7,337 nucleotides of DNA, taken from assembly GCA_015491705.1 (NCBI GenBank), contig WFVK01000071.1:1-7337 (forward strand), written 5' to 3'. The notes beneath the pieces were generated by a model. The model did not search any database and was not told the origin of the DNA. It worked only from the letters and a program-made list of their open reading frames with translations. Position 1 is the stretch's first letter; each line of letters begins with the position of its first letter. The translations under genes were made by a program, and so were the position numbers. The DNA comes from Nitrospirota bacterium. Its GTDB lineage: Bacteria > Nitrospirota > Thermodesulfovibrionia > UBA6902. Below, piece after piece: positions 5,368 through 7,337 of the stretch.

Positions 5368-5381
5368 AGAACCGTTAACAG

Positions 5382-5416
5382 TTCACCCCTCCTCCCCGCA
5401 GGGAGGAGGGGCTGAA
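5382..5416 (+). promoter_or_regulatory. Strong 5'-leader hairpin upstream of the orphan gene
   Basis: CCCCTCCTCCC (5386-5396) and GGGAGGAGGGG (5401-5411) form a perfect 11-bp stem with a CGCA loop. TTCA/TGAA adds four more pairs with C5412 bulged. It would begin about eight bases after the predicted transcription start and end ten bases before AAAGGAG. No T-run follows, so it is not an intrinsic terminator. A 5'-terminal stem of this kind usually shields an mRNA from RNase E-type decay; that role here is inference. It could also be a dispersed REP-like repeat. Confidence 0.6.
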
Positions 5417-5438
5417 TCATTGCGGAAAGGAGATCATA

Positions 5439-5819
5439 ATGCCGGAGATAAAGAGCCGGGAGGCCAGACCCATTCCCGGAGTTGAGTACTCGGAGATTCG
5501 CATTCCTGATGAGCACTACCTTGGAACCGGCGAATTTACGACCGTTATTGAGCCCAAGGCCATGTCCAGGATAAACCCCATAATCAGCAATGTCATGAAC
5601 GAACCCTATTTCCTGTTGATAGTAAACATCAACCTCGGAATCGACCAGGTGACCGCCCTGCTCGGCAAGATGCACGACGAACCTCCTGTTTCCAGGAAGG
5701 TCTTTGCAATCCCCAAAGACATCAGGATAGAGGATGCCAATGATTTTACCGTGAGTTTCAGGGAATGGGAGATAACGGGAATGAGACTTAACGGGGACAA
5801 CCTGCCGGTAGTGGAATAA
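5439..5819 (+). CDS. Hypothetical small soluble protein (126 aa)
   Basis: I do not recognise this protein. It has 126 residues, no signal peptide, no membrane helix, no cysteine and a single Trp (110). It looks acidic. One hydrophobic strand-like stretch (about 57-68, YFLLIVNINLGI) is followed by a helix-like segment (DQVTALLGKMHDE) and then by alternating polar/hydrophobic residues ending WEITGMRLNGDNLPVVE, which suggests a compact alpha/beta fold. The gene is credible: AAAGGAG (5426-5432) lies six bases before the ATG, codon use matches the neighbours, and there is a dedicated promoter, an operator-like repeat and a leader hairpin. It is monocistronic and convergent with thiC. The elaborate upstream region suggests it is strongly expressed or tightly controlled. 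No function can be assigned. Confidence 0.8.
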   Translation: MPEIKSREARPIPGVEYSEIRIPDEHYLGTGEFTTVIEPKAMSRINPIISNVMNEPYFLLIVNINLGIDQVTALLGKMHDEPPVSRKVFAIPKDIRIEDANDFTVSFREWEITGMRLNGDNLPVVE

Positions 5820-5845
5820 CTCCCCCTGAACTTACATGGGCGGTC

Positions 5846-5885
5846 TCCCGGAAACGATTTTTCCACGATGCATCGAGCGGGAAAA
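5846..5885. repeat. Nested dyads between convergent orphan gene and thiC
   Basis: CGATGCATCG (5866-5875) is a 10-bp perfect palindrome, enclosed by TTTTCC (5859-5864) and GGAAAA (5880-5885), and further by TCCCG (5846-5850) and CGGGA (5878-5882). The arms overlap, so only one pairing can form at a time. T-runs lie on the wrong side of the stem for an intrinsic terminator in either direction. It is the only structure in this gap. Confidence 0.3.
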
Positions 5886-5898
5886 TATTCCGCACGGC

Positions 5899-7200
5899 CT
5901 ATTTTCTCTTCAGGGCCTCTTCAACCGTCTTTATGGCGCAGAACTCACCGCACATGCTGCATACCTGCGCCTCTGCCGGCGGGACCTCGGAGCGCCGGCT
6001 CTTAACCTCTTCAGGGTTGAGTGACAGCTCTATCTGGCCGTTCCAGTCAAGGGCCTTTCTCCTGCGGGCCATCTCCCTGTCGATATCAATGGCACCCCTG
6101 ACACCCTTTGCAATATCAGCGGCGTGGGCCGCGATCTTTGATGCGATAACCCCCTCCCTGACATCTTCAATATTCGGGAGCCTGATATGTTCCGAGGGTG
6201 TGACATAGCAGAGAAAATCGGCACCGGCCGCCCCTCCGACAGCCCCTCCTATGGCAGCGGCAATATGGTCATAGCCCATGGCTATGTCCGTCACGAGGGG
6301 GCCGAGCACATAAAACGGAGCGCCCCTGCATATCTCTTTCTGCATCTTTATATTCAGCTCCACCTGGTCAAGCGGCACATGCCCCGGGCCTTCTATGATC
6401 ACCTGCACCCCTGCCCCGAGCGCCCTGTCCCGTAATCTGCCAAGGGTTAAAAGCTCGTCTATCTGCGTCCTGTCCGTTGCATCGGCGAGACATCCGGGCC
6501 TGGCGCCGTCTCCGAGGCTCAGCGTCAGGTCATATCGTGCGGCTATCTCAAGAAGCCTGTCATAATATTCATAAAGGGGGTTTTCCCTGTCATTGTAGAT
6601 CATCCATTCAACGAGAAACGCCCCCCCGCGGCTGACGATATCGAGTATCCTGCCGTCTTCCCTCAGCGTCTCTATGGTCTTTCTTGTGAGTCCGCAGTGG
6701 ACGGTTATAAAATCAACCATGTCTTCGGCATGACCTTCGATTGCGCTGAACAGGTCATCAACGCTCATCTTTGCGATCGAGCCTTTTTCCTCGGCCGCCC
6801 TGGCCACTGCCTCGTAAATGGGCACCGTCCCGACCGCAATGGCGGACCTGCTGATCAGCATCTTCCTTATTTCTTTAATATGCCCGCCGGTTGAGAGGTC
6901 CATCACTGCATCTGCGCCGTATTTCACCAGCACATCAAGTTTTTCCATCTCTTCATCAAGCGATACCCTGTCCCTTGATGTCCCTATATTGGCGTTTATC
7001 TTTGTCCTGAGCCCCTTCCCTATGCCCAGGGGCTTTATGTCATGATGGATGTTCCTTGTAATGACCGTAAAGCCGGATGCGATGTCTGCGGAAAGCTGTT
7101 CCGGCCCGATGCCTTCCTCAGCCGCCACCTGCTTTACTTCGTCAGTGATCACGCCTTTTCTGGCAAGCTCGATCCTTGTATGCCGTAAGTTTCTGGTCAT
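5899..7200 (-). CDS. thiC: Phosphomethylpyrimidine synthase ThiC (short form)
   Basis: ThiC converts 5-aminoimidazole ribotide to hydroxymethylpyrimidine phosphate, the pyrimidine half of thiamin, as a radical SAM enzyme. The 433-residue protein is the short type without the N-terminal domain of E. coli ThiC. Family motifs: TKINANIGTS (66-75), AVGTVPIYEA (122-131), SRGGAFL (190-196), SLGDGARPG (228-236), EGPGHVP (270-276) and SEHIRLPN (336-343); His274 and His338 are the likely metal ligands. The C-terminal iron-sulfur motif is CSMCGEFC (Cys414, 417, 421), i.e. CX2CX3C, one residue shorter than the often quoted CX2CX4C. The start overlaps the thiE stop as ATGA, with GGAG eight to eleven bases upstream. 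Anaerobes also encode the paralogue BzaF/BzaA (5-hydroxybenzimidazole synthase), often annotated as ThiC; the coupled thiE gene favours ThiC. Confidence 0.95.
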   Translation of the reverse strand: MTRNLRHTRIELARKGVITDEVKQVAAEEGIGPEQLSADIASGFTVITRNIHHDIKPLGIGKGLRTKINANIGTSRDRVSLDEEMEKLDVLVKYGADAVMDLSTGGHIKEIRKMLISRSAIAVGTVPIYEAVARAAEEKGSIAKMSVDDLFSAIEGHAEDMVDFITVHCGLTRKTIETLREDGRILDIVSRGGAFLVEWMIYNDRENPLYEYYDRLLEIAARYDLTLSLGDGARPGCLADATDRTQIDELLTLGRLRDRALGAGVQVIIEGPGHVPLDQVELNIKMQKEICRGAPFYVLGPLVTDIAMGYDHIAAAIGGAVGGAAGADFLCYVTPSEHIRLPNIEDVREGVIASKIAAHAADIAKGVRGAIDIDREMARRRKALDWNGQIELSLNPEEVKSRRSEVPPAEAQVCSMCGEFCAIKTVEEALKRK

Positions 7201-7337
7201 AATTTCTCCATTGATAAGATTGTTTCCTCCGCCTTTTTGCGGATATCTCCGGCTCCCAGTATCCCTGATATCATCGCCGCCCCCAGGGTGCCCGCCGCCT
7301 GTACTTCTTTTATTCTGCGGCCTCTTACCCCCCCGAT
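7197..7337 (-). CDS. thiE: Thiamine-phosphate synthase ThiE, C-terminal end (partial)
   Basis: Read from the window edge on the minus strand, 46 codons and a TGA (7199-7197) encode IGGVRGRRIKEVQAAGTLGA, then AMISGILGAGDIRKKAEETI, then LSMEKL. The IGG segment (phosphate binding), the AAG turn and the ISGILGAGDI strand-helix unit match the C-terminal end of the ThiE/TenI TIM-barrel family. ThiE joins hydroxymethylpyrimidine diphosphate and the thiazole phosphate to form thiamin phosphate. TenI, a thiazole tautomerase of the same fold, cannot be fully excluded from this fragment. The stop codon overlaps the thiC start, so the two genes are translationally coupled. The 5' part, promoter and any TPP riboswitch are outside the window. 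Confidence 0.8.
   Translation of the reverse strand: MGGVRGRRIKEVQAAGTLGAAMISGILGAGDIRKKAEETILSMEKL

Noticed and set aside
5382..5416. Intrinsic terminator for the rhodanese gene
   Set aside because: The stem is strong, but no T-run follows it on the + strand; it lies after a good promoter and immediately before a ribosome site.
5899..7200. BzaF/BzaA (5-hydroxybenzimidazole synthase) instead of ThiC
   Set aside because: It is a paralogue that cannot be excluded from motifs alone, but the translationally coupled thiE-like gene favours thiamin synthesis; no bza or cob genes are visible.

Overview
The window is a chromosomal piece of a GC-rich bacterium. Its genes use AGG/AGA (Arg) and ATA (Ile) codons heavily. 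A split cytochrome b with a menaquinol-type Qo motif, a very long multiheme cytochrome c, a DUF763 gene and a short-form ThiC suggest an anaerobic or facultative lineage such as Nitrospirota (Thermodesulfovibrionia-like). That placement is inference from gene content; a deltaproteobacterial-grade organism is not excluded.

Layout. (1) Positions 1-2996, + strand: the 3' half of an electron-transfer operon. It holds the end of a cytochrome b6-like subunit, a cytochrome b C-terminal (subunit IV-like) protein and an eight-heme membrane-anchored cytochrome c, joined by overlapping or coupled starts. Together they look like a quinol:cytochrome c oxidoreductase whose usual cytochrome c1/f is replaced by a heme wire; a Rieske gene probably lies upstream, outside the window. 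(2) Positions 2997-3283, no protein gene: several dyads, a perfect ParB-binding parS palindrome (3122-3137) and the promoter of the next gene. (3) tRNA-Leu(GAG), 3284-3369, CCA encoded. (4) Positions 3419-4495, - strand: a DUF763 protein whose promoter places the transcription start on the ATG, so its mRNA is probably leaderless. (5) Positions 4496-4680: divergent control region with two extended -10 promoters and a CRP/FNR-type dyad near -41 of the rightward one. (6) Positions 4681-5280, + strand: exported single-domain rhodanese. (7) Positions 5281-5438: a promoter overlapped by a perfect 9+9 bp inverted repeat, then a strong 5'-leader hairpin. (8) Positions 5439-5819, + strand: a 126-residue soluble protein I do not recognise. 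(9) Positions 5820-5898, between convergent genes: weak dyads only. (10) Positions 5899-7337, - strand: thiE (partial) and thiC, overlapping by ATGA, a thiamin biosynthesis operon.

How it fits together. Three functions are adjacent rather than obviously linked: quinol oxidation with multiheme electron transfer, periplasmic sulfur transfer under probable redox control, and thiamin pyrimidine synthesis with coupling. The parS site suggests this stretch lies in the origin-proximal part of the chromosome. The least conventional parts are the intergenic regions (parS, FNR-like site, operator-like repeat, leader hairpin) and the modular octaheme cytochrome. I saw no mobile element, CRISPR array or prophage sequence.
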